Assembly (NCBI GenBank): GCA_964019425.1
Contig: OZ025808.1
Span: forward strand, 434,001-498,000
Direction of reading: 5' to 3'
Length of the DNA: 64,000 nucleotides
DNA from: Flectonema sp. DT1601
Taxonomy: Eukaryota; Euglenozoa; Diplonemea; Diplonemida; Diplonemidae
The notes under the pieces are model-generated. The model did not search any database. It saw nothing but the letters and a program-made list of their open reading frames with translations, and was not told where the DNA came from. The translations under genes were made by a program, and so were the position numbers. Numbering within the stretch: position 1 is the stretch's first letter; each line of letters opens with the position of its first letter. Shown in pieces: positions 18,956 to 29,622 of this stretch.

Positions 18956-19049
18956 GGGGGCAAGGGGAGTCGATCACTTCCAGCCGAATCTTCGCGATTG
19001 GGCCCTTACTGGTGACGGGCTACCCAGACCCCTCGTAGTCATCAGTTCT
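18956..19049 (+). repeat. dispersed repeat family F, copy 3
   Basis: Shares CTTCCAGCCGAA, CGATTGGG..CC and a GGTGACGGGCTACCCAGACC tail resembling copy 2 (GGTACGGGTTATCAGACC). Confidence 0.55.
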
Positions 19050-19181
19050 GTATTTTGCTAGCTAACCAACCAACTAATTATCTTTCTGTACTAAAATTAA
19101 TAATACTATTATTCATTCCGCATAAACATAACTCAGCACCACTCATTTTAATTGGTATCCTGCATTCATTGATATTTATAT

Positions 19182-19462
19182 GGGGCAAACGCGATGAGGC
19201 CCCCCTTACTTTCTTCGCTGAAGAGGCTGGGTAAGGAGAATAGTCCGAAGATTCTTTTTTTAATTTTAGCCCGAAACTAACCATATTATTTGTTTGTTGT
19301 CCAACGATTTTTTGCATTTTAATTTCTTTTGATGGCTCCTGGAACTACGTATTTCAACAGTGTTTTATGGAACAGCAGAACAATTGTGTTTTTATAACTT
19401 TCCCCCATTTTTTATATTTTGATTTAGTGCACTTTTTTATAATAAACTCATATTCTAACTTA
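19182..19462 (+). repeat. composite repeat B-A, internally shortened copy
   Basis: GGGCAAACGCGATG and the TTCTTCGCTGAAGAG hairpin of B are followed within 130 bp by the 3' half of A (GAACTACGTATTTCAACAGT to AATAAACTCATATTC). The hammerhead-like part of A is missing here. Confidence 0.7.
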
Positions 19463-19554
19463 ATGCTACAAATAATCATTTTTTTATTTTTTTTATTTTT
19501 ATTTTGTTTTGTTTTTCTGCGATCAACAAAAATATATATCTGTTTGGTCCGGCG

Positions 19555-19812
19555 CAGTTATGACGTTAAACTGACTGTCATCTTACGTGATCCTTTTGGT
19601 TTTCATTTCTTGCTGAGTGATATGGCTATGTGCTGCCCAATTTTTTGTGGTACTTTTCTAAAGCTTTTCGGTAAGCCCACAGTACACTTATAATGCTCTG
19701 GACAACTGGGGGCGAACGATCCTCGGTACTGTTCCGGGGTTTTCTATCTTCTTTCGTGGAGTGTGGGCATATGGCACATGTGGTCGTATTATAAAGAAAG
19801 ATGTATATGAAA
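19555..19812 (+). repeat. dispersed repeat family H, copy 2 (longest)
   Basis: Contains the copy 1 block and a further block, GTGCTGCCCA..TTTTTTGTGGTAC to AAAGAAAGAT, that recurs at 31139-31275. Confidence 0.65.
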
Positions 19813-20200
19813 GAAAGAAGATTCTTTATATTTTTTTCACCTTCCCCCCCACTCCCAGATCATTTCTCTTTTATTTTCTTTAGTTGTTTACAACCTGTTA
19901 TCCTCTGGGCAAGGTGGAGGCTGCCTGTTACGAAATTTTGCTTTTTTTTGATTGACTGATAATTATTAATACTAACTTGAATAGCAAGTAAATCCCACAC
20001 TCTACCGTATTGCACTGAATGACAGCACAGAAAAAAGAGACTGTAAACGTTACTTATAATGTAGAGTCGTTTACGGAGGGTTTGCCTATCAATTTCATAA
20101 TTTACAAAAATGATGGGAAATTGTTTCTTTTATTTATGTACTGGCGTAGATAATAGAATGGACTCCGAACTACACTTTTCTACCAAAAAAAACAAAAACC

Positions 20201-20345
20201 AAAAACCATTCAGATAAGCAGCCTTATATTTTGTTGATCGCAGCTAGTTTTTACTGGCGCACAGGGAAATAGATAACATGACATAATAAATAACGGCTCT
20301 TAATCTGAATAGTTTCTTCTCCGACTTCGTCGGTGCAAAAAAAAA
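20201..20345 (-). repeat. solo retroelement 3' end, reverse orientation
   Basis: Reverse complement of the spacer + R unit at 1493-1629 and 11866-12003. The sequence to its right (20346-20540), which would be upstream in element sense, is G+C-richer and may be element body of a broken copy; its family assignment rests only on adjacency. Confidence 0.7.
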
Positions 20346-20926
20346 AGAAGAAAAAAGTAAAAGACTTAGGTAAAGCATACAACGGTTATTAGGGAATAAC
20401 CGCCGTCACACGGAAGAGTGATGAGTAAACCGGGGGCAATAATTACAACTTGGTCCACCGGGCTGGTGACAATGTTCCAACGTAGCATGCTAGGGCTAAG
20501 ACAAGAGATGCGCCTGACGCGGGTGGAGTAGAGTCTTGTTATATTTTGGAGCGCAACGTTTTCGAACTACCCACAATATACCCGTCAGGAGGCAACTTGT
20601 ACTTGGCTTACAATTTTAAAGACTACCGGTTTTCTCAGATAGAATTCCAGCAGACAAAGAAAAGTAAAAGAACTGTACTAGCATGTGGTTTCTTCCCGGC
20701 ATCTTCGCTTCGGCGAAAAAAGAAAAAAAAAATAGTTATTTTTTATTATTTACACATTTCCTGCGGCGAGTATTTATTATATGATTGGTGTTCAAATTAG
20801 TTATATTCATTCATTTTTCAGAAAACAATAATGTATGATCAACCAACGGTCTATCATGTAACTAAGATTTAAAAAAAAAAAAAAAATTCAATTTACCTCT
20901 CTATATGCAGCTACAAAAGACCTAAA

Positions 20927-23497
20927 ATGGTGGCGTTTGGAATTCAATCGCTTAGTCTCGCTCTCACGGCTTCGATGGTGTTTGGCATGTGTGCAATCCT
21001 GGGAGGGGTATCAATATCAGCAGGTGACGAGTCTACAGACGATGCAAGAGAAGCAGGTGATAACGGAATAGCTACTTGTTTCGATAGGGGAAGTGATAGC
21101 GTTGAAACGATAACATCCTCGCTGTTATTTTCTATATTATCAACATTCGATGTTCAACTAACTCAGAGAATACAAACACCATCTGACAAGGCTGATGAGA
21201 TATCAAAGTTTCTTGAATTGCTACATCCGGACCAGGTTGGTAGACCTGACTTTCTTGAGGAAACAATTCAGCCTCTTATGTTCGCAAAACAACTTCATCT
21301 GGCGGATAAATACGGAGGCGTTGGATTGTATTTACAAACGGTTGGATTCTCACCTAATAGTGATGAACTTAGAAAACAATACAATGACTCGTGGGGAGGT
21401 GTCATTTCATACCTTGTTACCAATACTTCAGAAGATGGTATCTATGAACATTCATCAATCATGACTAAGCAATACAAGTCAGGAGGACTTATCAATAGTT
21501 CTAGTTTTGCTTTTTTTGGAACTGTGAATTCTCAGGGATTAATCACACCAAACACGTGTAATGGTGAATCACCAGATTGTACTGTTCCACTAAGAGGTCT
21601 TGCGGCAAATGTTGGAGGAGAGTTAGTTAATAAATGTTATAACAATGCTTGGAGTGATGATCTTAGTTTAGAATTATATCCGACTGGTGTTTCAATGTAC
21701 GCTCCTATTGTGTCATCAGATTCACCGTTTGTGATGCTGCAGTCGTGTAGATCGATGTCACATCCTCTTCAGATTAACAAGTCACCAAGACAAGGAAATA
21801 GGATTGGTCATATAGATGGATTCGTTGATATCAGAACTATTACTGCACTGATGAAAGCAGCAGTTCTTCCAGTCAATGCGTTGTTATATGCAATTGAGAA
21901 GCATCCTTGGACGGGTGTCGTAAGCACTCTTGCGGGTAGTAATGTAGGTGAAACGTTTTGGAACCTCTATGACCCTGCAGGAAATTGGACAATCGCCACT
22001 CCATTCGCAGTTATAAATCATACTCTTGATGGGACTGTTGATGGACCGTTGTCACCAATTGCAAGACATGGTCGTAATATGACTGCGGTAGCAAGACTTC
22101 GGGGGTTAGACAACTATTACGAAGAATTATCGAGAATGCACTCCGACATTCAAGGATGGACAGACCCAGATACTACTATATTATACTGGACTAGCACTAT
22201 TAAGCTAACCTATTCAAATATAAATTGGTACATATGCCTACTCGTACCACGAGTGAGTGTGACGGGTACAATCGACGCAGCAGTTGCTGAAATCAAATTA
22301 AGAATTTCAGAAGACAGAGACAAAGCAGATGAAGACAGAACACAACGACGCACAATAATGTACGCTGTTGCCTCATCATGTATTGTTGCTTTAATGATTG
22401 TAGCTTATGTGTTGACGGGGATTATTATTTCACCGTTGAAAGTTGTCATTGATGAAATGGCATTGGTTGCGATGATGCAAACAGAGTTTGTTGATCTTAA
22501 TAGTTCTTTAAGTAGTTTAACGGAAGTTAATGATATCCAGACATCGTTTAGAGCAATGGTTAAGAATTTAATAGAATTTAGAAATTACATGCCGCAAAGC
22601 ATCCTTAGAGCAACTGACAGTGATGATGATTTCACTTCAGTTCGCAACGGAGAGGCTGATGCAAGAAGCGGAATCCGATCTGCTGGATCCCGATCTAGTG
22701 CAACGTCATACTTCTCGCAATACCACAACGCAACAGATACAGGTCTTCGTAGCAGAGTTGTTTCCGTAGTCATGTTCAATGCTGTAGGATGGCATAGTAT
22801 AAACTTTGGAGGACATGATGTTGAAAATGAATCGATGATAGAATACCACAGTCTACTCGTAGAAGCCATCACCATGTCAGTCGATACTAATAAAGGTGTT
22901 TGCGACTCTTTTACTGGAGATAGGGTAATGGCTCATTTCAATACAGTTCGATCAAATAGTGAACATAAATCATACGCTGTTAAGTCTGGGTTAATGGCTC
23001 AAAGAAGGTCAAAAATTCAAATTTGTTTTGCGGCTACATCGGGTTCAGGAAAAATAGGAAATGTAGGGATAACAGGAATGAAGAAGTTCTCAATATTTTC
23101 AACGGCTGTACCTTATGCTGCTACCCTCGAAAAATTAGCATCTGTAAGTGGATTTAACAGTCTGGTTGATAATCGTTGTTATGAATATTCAAGATTGACT
23201 GTAGATTCACGTGCCGTGTTGTATGTGTTGTATGCAAAACGTTCTGAAAAACCCTGCATCGTGTATGAATCACTTTCTATTAAAGAAGTAAAAGAAGAGG
23301 AGTGGATGTATCAAATCAATAACGTTGACGGAAAGTATCACAAATGGAATGTAGCAATCCTCGACATCACCAACGGCAGGTATGAGGAAGCAGAAGAAAT
23401 GTTCGACTCTGACAGTACTCTTGTTTCGAAAGAAACTTATAACTTGTGGCGTACACAGTGTAGAGATGGTGATGTTGTACCTCTCACGATTAAATAA
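20927..23497 (+). CDS. receptor-type class III cyclase homologue, probably catalytically inactive
   Basis: 856 aa. A hydrophobic segment at about 5-27 (signal anchor) and a second at about 477-500 bracket a 450-residue extracytoplasmic sensor region of Cache-like size. After the second helix comes a HAMP-like stretch ending EFRNYMPQS, then a linker and a class III nucleotide cyclase fold at about 605-765. The fold is recognisable from SFTGDRVMAHF (second metal Asp kept) and NVGITGMKKFSIFST..PYAATLE. The usual first metal Asp position reads MFNAVGW, and the Asn/Arg of the canonical VNxAAR helix are replaced (VPYAATL). I infer a pseudocyclase signalling receptor. ATG at 20927 is 16 bases after ATGCAG (20910). 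It lies downstream of the two membrane kinases on the same strand. Confidence 0.75.
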   Translation: MVAFGIQSLSLALTASMVFGMCAILGGVSISAGDESTDDAREAGDNGIATCFDRGSDSVETITSSLLFSILSTFDVQLTQRIQTPSDKADEISKFLELLHPDQVGRPDFLEETIQPLMFAKQLHLADKYGGVGLYLQTVGFSPNSDELRKQYNDSWGGVISYLVTNTSEDGIYEHSSIMTKQYKSGGLINSSSFAFFGTVNSQGLITPNTCNGESPDCTVPLRGLAANVGGELVNKCYNNAWSDDLSLELYPTGVSMYAPIVSSDSPFVMLQSCRSMSHPLQINKSPRQGNRIGHIDGFVDIRTITALMKAAVLPVNALLYAIEKHPWTGVVSTLAGSNVGETFWNLYDPAGNWTIATPFAVINHTLDGTVDGPLSPIARHGRNMTAVARLRGLDNYYEELSRMHSDIQGWTDPDTTILYWTSTIKLTYSNINWYICLLVPRVSVTGTIDAAVAEIKLRISEDRDKADEDRTQRRTIMYAVASSCIVALMIVAYVLTGIIISPLKVVIDEMALVAMMQTEFVDLNSSLSSLTEVNDIQTSFRAMVKNLIEFRNYMPQSILRATDSDDDFTSVRNGEADARSGIRSAGSRSSATSYFSQYHNATDTGLRSRVVSVVMFNAVGWHSINFGGHDVENESMIEYHSLLVEAITMSVDTNKGVCDSFTGDRVMAHFNTVRSNSEHKSYAVKSGLMAQRRSKIQICFAATSGSGKIGNVGITGMKKFSIFSTAVPYAATLEKLASVSGFNSLVDNRCYEYSRLTVDSRAVLYVLYAKRSEKPCIVYESLSIKEVKEEEWMYQINNVDGKYHKWNVAILDITNGRYEEAEEMFDSDSTLVSKETYNLWRTQCRDGDVVPLTIK

Positions 23498-24171
23498 ATA
23501 TTTCCTTCTCAAAAGAAGGCGCTGAACAATCAATGTTCACGAAGACCCTTTTAAATGTCTTTGGGAATCTTCTTAGAACGACGCCGTGTTATTCTAATCC
23601 GTGAGCTGTTGCTACGGGTCAGCTAACTTACATCGATTTACTCTCTGTTTCAATTTAGAATTAGCCAATTCAATGTTTTTATCCTTTTCTCGTTTTATTC
23701 CACTTCTTTACCTGCTTCACTTTTTTTTTTTTTTTTTTTTTTTGTATAAAATAGTCACCTTTCTGCCGCTAAGCTTTTTGTGTTAGTTCTGAATATATAC
23801 GCTTTTTTTTTTTTAAATTCGGATTAGGAAGGGGAAAGAGAAAAGCTTACCTTTTTTAACCAACTAAGGAAGCGTTTTTTTCTTTTTGGCAAACACAACA
23901 GCAGCGGTGTTTTAATCTTTTAATGGGTTTCTTTTTATTTCAGGTTAGTATACTTTCGTAGGTGACAGCTCCCACGATTTTGTGGCTGCTACACCCCTGA
24001 GTCGTTCATAAGAATTGACTTCCCTGATTTGATAAATAAGCAAAAATTGTGTGAACTACCCCTCGGACTGGACAAAATCCAGTTAAAATTAATTTATGTC
24101 TAATTTGTTGTGTGTTAACGTTGACATATTTATCCAAGTACCTTTCGTCTTATTTATTTATTGATTAGTTG

Positions 24172-24243
24172 TTAAAGGTGAAACCTACACTCTGCCGTAT
24201 TACATTATACCCTGGTTTTGGTTTTCCAGAGCTCACGACTACT
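24172..24243 (+). repeat. dispersed repeat family I, copy 1
   Basis: TTAAAGGTGAAACCTACACT, CTGCCGTATTACATTATACC and CCAGAGCTCACGACTA are shared with 30169-30240; a weaker relative lies near 19985. Confidence 0.7.
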
Positions 24244-24540
24244 TAACATCAATAGTGTAAAGCCTATGCAGAGTGTTTACCTATACTTACATTACCTTTA
24301 GTTAACAGTTTCATAAACTAACGTTTATATTTTTAATGCAAACGCTGAATCAACTACAGATATTTTATTTCTTTATAATTATAACTCAAGACACCCAATC
24401 TTCTTCCTCTTAATGCATTTATTTAGGTCTTTGAATCTTTAAATAAATTTTCAAACGGTTTCCCCCCCACCAGATTCGACAACGTTTTCTGGTCAATAAG
24501 ACAAAAAAATATAGTTATCTCTTTATATTTTTTCTTTTTA

Positions 24541-24680
24541 TTTTCTCTTTTTTCTAAAGGTAATTTTCTTTGATTAACAACTACAAATATTTTTCAGTCG
24601 AGTACTTTGATATTAATTTTGTTTTCTTTAATATCTAAATTTGTTACTGTTTTTACATTGTCAAAGTTTCACCCCCACCT
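24541..24680 (+). repeat. dispersed repeat family E, copy 2
   Basis: Shares AACAACTACAAATATTTTTC, AGTACTTTGATATTAATTTT and TTGTCAAAGTTTCACCCCC with 28939-29072. Confidence 0.7.
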
Positions 24681-25383
24681 TTTTTTTTTTTTTTAAAATT
24701 TTGGAGCGGAATGACACTTTGCCACTTACCGTTTGTTTGACCGTAAATTTGGGTGATCAGGTTTCCTTTTGGTCTTTTGTTAATGGTGAGTCTTATAAAA
24801 AGCTGTTCCAGTAACATAGACAAGTGGCGCTCAACTATGTTCACTTGTCCTCCGGTGGCATTTTTTATTCATTTATTTGCAGTCATTTACTACGCTGCCG
24901 CTGACAGTCAAGATTGTTGGAGAAATTGTTGTTCCTTTTGAGCTTGAAAATGCAGTATTAAATTACCCTCCTCCTCCGTTTTTTTTTAATTTTTTTATTA
25001 TATAAATATTTTCTCAACAATAGTGAAAATTATCAGAAGCAAAAAAAAACAAAAAAACTTAATTTTTGTGGCTTCATGCCGTTTGTTCATAAATATGTTA
25101 TTTTCTCTCTTCAAAAAAAAGAAAATTTAGGAAATTATTGTAAAATTATTTGATACACAAGCGATAATACAAAAAAAAGGAAAACGGATAGTTTAATTTC
25201 AAAAAAAAAACAAAATACGGAACGCAACGAACAAGTCAAACTAATTGAGGTTCAGTAGAATGCATTTTTCAAAAAATTGTACCAAAAAAGAAAACACGTA
25301 CAATACTTAGTAAATAGTGAACTGTTCGCTTGCACGTGTATAATGTTCCATCATCATTCTCTCGCTCTCTCTCTCTCTCGCTC

Positions 25384-26070
25384 TCACAAGTCAATTAGTG
25401 AATAGTAGAGACACTTTTGTTTAGTTTGGATCAAAAAAAAACATTTTGGGCGGTAATAACCTTCTGAAGTAGTCTTACCCTCACCCCTGACTATATCTAC
25501 AGTTAGAAATTCTGTCGTCACTAACAACAAATTAGTTATAGAATTAGTTCCAATAGGAGTCTGGTTACTCATCCCTGACAAGTCAATAGCAGTTATTGAA
25601 ACACAGCCCTTTAGAAAGAAATCACAGATGGTGGTAACATTCGGTACCCCTTCCGATGGTAACAAGAATTGTGAATTCAGACAGGTCAAGTTTTGTTACT
25701 GAACTGCTAACAAGAAAGTTCTTACTGATCGTCGTCAAATTATTAAATTTTGAAAAATCAGTTAAAGCAATCACCCAAAGAAGTTTTCCTCAATGTTGAT
25801 TATACTTTCGACACCCGACAAGTTTAGCTCTGTAAAGTACATAGTAAGTGCTAAACGCAGTGTCGATATTTTTGTTTGTGCACGAAAACCGTGAACAGAC
25901 TTAGACCGATAAAGCTAAAGGAGGTTCACACGTGCTGTCCGACATTCTTTTTATGCAAAAAAAGATTTGTGTTTCAGTCTCAATAATTGGTTGACTTTAC
26001 TTCTACACCCAGCATGGTAAAGAGGTTTTTGGATTACTCTTAATCTGCAGTAGTTCTTAAATTGAGCTTA
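25384..26070 (-). pseudogene. broken BspA-type leucine-rich-repeat gene
   Basis: The minus strand encodes recognisable LRR units in more than one frame: ELNLSGVESIINIEENFFG, VTKLDLSEFTILVTIG and VPNVTTICDFFLKGCVSITA..IDLSGMSN. The pattern N-V-T-x-I..FLxGC-x-S-L/I-T..L-S is that of BspA-like LRR proteins, which are large surface or secreted families in several protists. Stops and at least one frameshift separate the units, and a reverse copy of repeat C (25865-25960) lies within, so this is a dead gene. It is the clearest sign of a former minus-strand gene in the window. Confidence 0.6.
25865..25960 (-). repeat. dispersed repeat family C, diverged reverse copy
   Basis: The reverse complement matches AAGAATGT.GG.CAGCAC, AACCTCCTTTAGCTTTATC and GTTCACGG.TTTCGTGCAC of the two plus-strand copies. 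Confidence 0.65.
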
Positions 26071-26226
26071 AGCTCAAATGCAGTTGTATTTTATAAAATT
26101 AAAATAATTATTATTACCCGTTATGGTGGTTATGAATTGCGATAAATCGCAGTCTCTCCACACTTCTCTAAGTTTTTGTAATTTGAAATATACTTTTTCA
26201 TTGACCCAGTGTGTTAATTGTTAATT

Positions 26227-26361
<135 letters not shown>

Positions 26362-26889
26362 TTTTTTTTTTTTGGACACTTCCTGTCAGACAATTGTGGG
26401 AGGAAAAAAAAGAAATCCCCATGACTTTGGGTAATGTATGGGGACCCCAAAATACATCAGCGGTAAGCTAGCCGTCCATTTCGGAAACTTTTGTGTTGAG
26501 ATCTGACATTTCGCGGGCTTTGATGTGGAATAATAGTTTTCTCTTCTTCTCTTCTTCTCTTCTTCTCTTCTCTTCTCTCTCTTTTTTTTTTTTTTTTTTT
26601 TTTAAAGCTCAAAAATCTTTCTGCTTTTTGTTTTATTGAAGCTTATTTTATTTCTGTTTTTTTTTTTTTTAATGCAAGCTCGGTAGCTCTACGCACCTTT
26701 AACGTAGTTTGTTTCTTGTCTTATTATTATCATCGGTTTAATATATTTATGTTCAGTTCAATGTCTTGTCAAGCTGGGCAAGGTGGAAAGCTGAAGCTTA
26801 CTGTCTCATTATTGAATTATATCTCTTCAGCTGTAGTTTGTCAATAATCTATACTGGGTCTTCGGAAACGGTTACAGATTGAGTCTTCC

Positions 26890-26928
26890 ATTGCTGTGAG
26901 TTACGTAACCCTCATAATATACAGCAAT
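26890..26928 (+). repeat. 39-nt hairpin element D, copy 2
   Basis: Arms ATTGCTGT / ACAGCAAT are fully complementary. Relative to copy 3 both the closing pair (G-C to A-T) and the fourth pair (A-T to G-C) have changed on both sides. A shared upstream box CGGTTACAGATTG occurs here and before 31619. Confidence 0.75.
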
Positions 26929-26967
26929 GTTTATACTAACTGACACCAACCATTAATACCAAATAAG

Positions 26968-27090
26968 TAGGACAGGCCTGACACTGCAGTCCCTAACTTT
27001 CTTCGCTGAAGAGGGCTGGGTAAGGGGAATGGTCCGAAGAATTTTCTTGCTAATTTTTATAACCATTATTTGTTGGTTGTCCTTTTCTAT
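26968..27090 (+). repeat. dispersed repeat B, copy 3
   Basis: GTAGGACAGGCCTGACACTG, ACTTTCTTCGCTGAAGAGGG and GGTCCGAAGAA; the A part is absent. It follows hairpin D by 39 bases. Confidence 0.7.
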
Positions 27091-27594
27091 TTTTCTATAC
27101 CGAATGCTCGATGAGAATAAACATGTTTTATTCTGCTGAGTAGCAGTTTTTTTTCTTCTTCTTCTTTTCTTTGTTTACTTATTTTTTCTTTGAGGTAATT
27201 ATCTTGGTAGGTAAATCGTCAAAAAAAAAAAAAAAAAAAAAAAAGTTGTCTTTTCCAACTACTTTAATTTTTTTCTCGCTGACGTCCGACGTACCCCCAG
27301 ACACGACGAGATAATCTTGCTCGGTTTCCTAAGTAACTTCTTCTCCTTCCTCTTGCTAGTGAAGGCCATGGACCACGCGATAAAAACTTGCAGTATTTCA
27401 GATGCTTTACACTTTATCATAAATTGTGGCATTATAACTAAGTCTCTATGAGTAGTACACTACTTCATTAGGACATGCTTAGTACTCTTTGATTGTTTTT
27501 TTTGCTCGATTTTCATTCCCCTGAGTCCCGCTGGGTCGGAAGTGTTTATATCAACCCTTTGATTGATATTTAGTCATCCACGGCTGTCGTAAAA

Positions 27595-27611
27595 GCCTCT
27601 GGCCGACAGAA

Positions 27612-27657
<46 letters not shown>

Positions 27658-27675
27658 AAAGGATTGGCTCCGAGC
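27595..27675 (+). rRNA. fragment of cytosolic large-subunit (28S-type) rRNA
   Basis: The segment GCCTCTGGCCGACAGAACAA / TGTAGGTAAGGGAAGTCGGC / AGATCCGTAACTTCGGGA / AAGGATTGGCTC follows the conserved eukaryotic LSU sequence (in yeast 25S: GCCTCTAGTTGATAGAATAA, GATAAGGGAAGTCGGCAAAA, then AGATCCGTAACTTCGGGA). Similarity may start as early as about 27508 and stops at 27676. No neighbouring LSU domains are joined on, so it is an isolated, probably non-functional piece, unless rRNA is fragmented in this organism. Confidence 0.8.
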
Positions 27676-27825
27676 TCATTGGGTTAAACCATATAAAATA
27701 TCTTTTAGTCAATTTAGGGTGACGAGTTATGTGATGCCAACCTCCCTATTTTAGAGACCGTGTGATGTAGTTGGATTTATTCAATTTATTTACTATTCAG
27801 ATTTAAAGCAGTTATGCATTATTCT

Positions 27826-27864
27826 GTTACTGTGAGTTACCTAGCACTCATAATATACAGTAAC
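27826..27864 (+). repeat. 39-nt hairpin element D, copy 3
   Basis: Arms GTTACTGT / ACAGTAAC are fully complementary; an inner GAGT/ACTC can also pair. Same length and interior as copies 1 and 2. Confidence 0.75.
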
Positions 27865-28728
27865 GTTGGATTATATAACTGACTGACTAATTAATGATGC
27901 TAACTAACTTTATTATGGTCATGGCTCATTTCCTCGTTCGCAAGAGTTCTGTTTGCATTCAACGAAATATGAGGCTAATGTGTTTTTTTTTTAAAAAACT
28001 GTTGCATTGTAATGTCAAAAAATAAATAAAAAATAAAATAAAAAAATGAAATAAATCTCTTTTCCCTGCTTCTTTTTTTTTTTGGTGATGGAGATTACTA
28101 ACGATTTCTACACGTTATTACAGTTCTTTTTAATTTTTTTTGTTTTGTTTCTTATTTTCTTCGTTTTTGTGAAACATTCAGTAAAACGAACTTGCGATAT
28201 TCATATTCGAACTCTGTTTTGCTCGTGCCCTAAGGAGAGTTTTTTTCCCTCTTCTTTCTGACTCAACTTCTGACCCATAATTTGATGAGGTGGAAAGACG
28301 GTATTTATCTCCTTTCTATACACAATGTCAAATCAACAGTATTTTTAGTTCATAAATTACTAATTGTTTATGTTAGTTAACTTTTTGATATATTTTTTTT
28401 TAGCATTTTTTCTTTTTTTTTTTTTTTTGAGGATGAATGCTCAAAACAGTTAACCTTCTTCTAATTAAAAAATGAAAGAATTCGTCTTAGAAAGGGATTT
28501 TTTCGTTTTTTTTCTTTTTTTTTTCAAACTAGTGAAGGTGGAAGGCAGCAGATCTCTTGATCTTGTATGCCCTGGTTGATACTAATAAAATAGTCCTTTC
28601 GGGGATTAGGTTCACCCCCCTCCTCCATCTTAATACCTCCTGACTTGCGGGTCGAATGTTTTTAGTTCCCCTTTGGAAAGAAATTATTTCCGTTTTCTTA
28701 ATGTCACCACGATAATAAAATCGTATCA

Positions 28729-28761
<33 letters not shown>

Positions 28762-28938
28762 GAAAAAAAAAAAAAAAAAAAAAAAACACTCGATTGAATT
28801 TGTTCATTTGATTTTGTGGATTTGTGCTTTCTCAGTTTTCTGTCATAGATGTTTTTGATGTTTTTGATGCTTTTTTTTTTTTTCCCTCTCCAAAGTTGAC
28901 TGACCAGAAGACAAAAAATATAGTTTTCTCTTTTTATG

Positions 28939-29072
28939 TTTTCTTTTTTCTAAACGTAATTTTCTTTTGGTTAACAACTACAAATATTCTTCAGTCAAGT
29001 ACTTGATATTAATTTTGTTTTTAATACCTAAAGTTGTTACTGTTTTTATATTGTCAAAGTTTCACAACCCCC
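28939..29072 (+). repeat. dispersed repeat family E, copy 3
   Basis: Same order of blocks as 24541-24680, ending TTGTCAAAGTTTCAC. Confidence 0.7.
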
Positions 29073-29321
29073 AAAGTTGATTAATCATACCCCCCGCAAT
29101 AAAAATTTCTCACTTTACTGAAAGACTTCTTAAACTTTCAGAGCAAACGAGAACACCATTCTTAAAGTAAGAGTTTATATCAATGTCGGGTTATGTGTTG
29201 TTGTTATTTCTGTCTTCTATTTGCTTGCAGTAACCCACATCATCAAATCAAATTCTAATTTTTTTCTTTGTTCATCCGGCATATTGTTCGGTCATTGGTG
29301 AGATTATTTTCTTGTAGTTTT

Positions 29322-29388
29322 CAACAACTACAAATGTTTTTTCAGTTTTTAATACCTACTGTTTTTACGTTGTCAAAGTTTCGCTCCC
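29322..29388 (+). repeat. dispersed repeat family E, copy 4 (internally deleted)
   Basis: CAACAACTACAAATGTTTTT, TTTTAATACCTACTGTTTTT and TTGTCAAAGTTTCGC; the central part is missing. Confidence 0.6.
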
Positions 29389-29622
29389 TTTTTTCTTCTT
29401 CTTCTTGTATTTACTTCGGTTGTTCTCCCAATAATCCAAGTCGATTACAACTTATATTGGGCAGCACATGTTTTAGCTACATCCCCTTTTTTCTATACAG
29501 TAAGTAATTTTTAAAAAGAAGTGTTGTGTTCTTGTTTGGTGTACTTAATTTCCATATAAAGGAGTGTTTCAATGTGACAGCCCTATGGGTAGTTTCTATC
29601 TTATATTTACCCCTGCGATCAA

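Larger units (their letters stand above)
16576..20926. other. 4.35-kb intergenic region, densest repeat cluster
   Basis: Apart from the doubtful minus-strand relic, only repeats are seen: C (17072-17232), F (17811-17920 and 18956-19049), K (18160-18236), hairpin D (18696-18734), H (18843-18945 and 19555-19812), B-A (19182-19462) and a reverse solo retroelement end (20201-20345) with a G+C-richer block behind it (20346-20540). A fragment near 19518 repeats CTGCGATCAACAAA of unit R. Confidence 0.6.
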
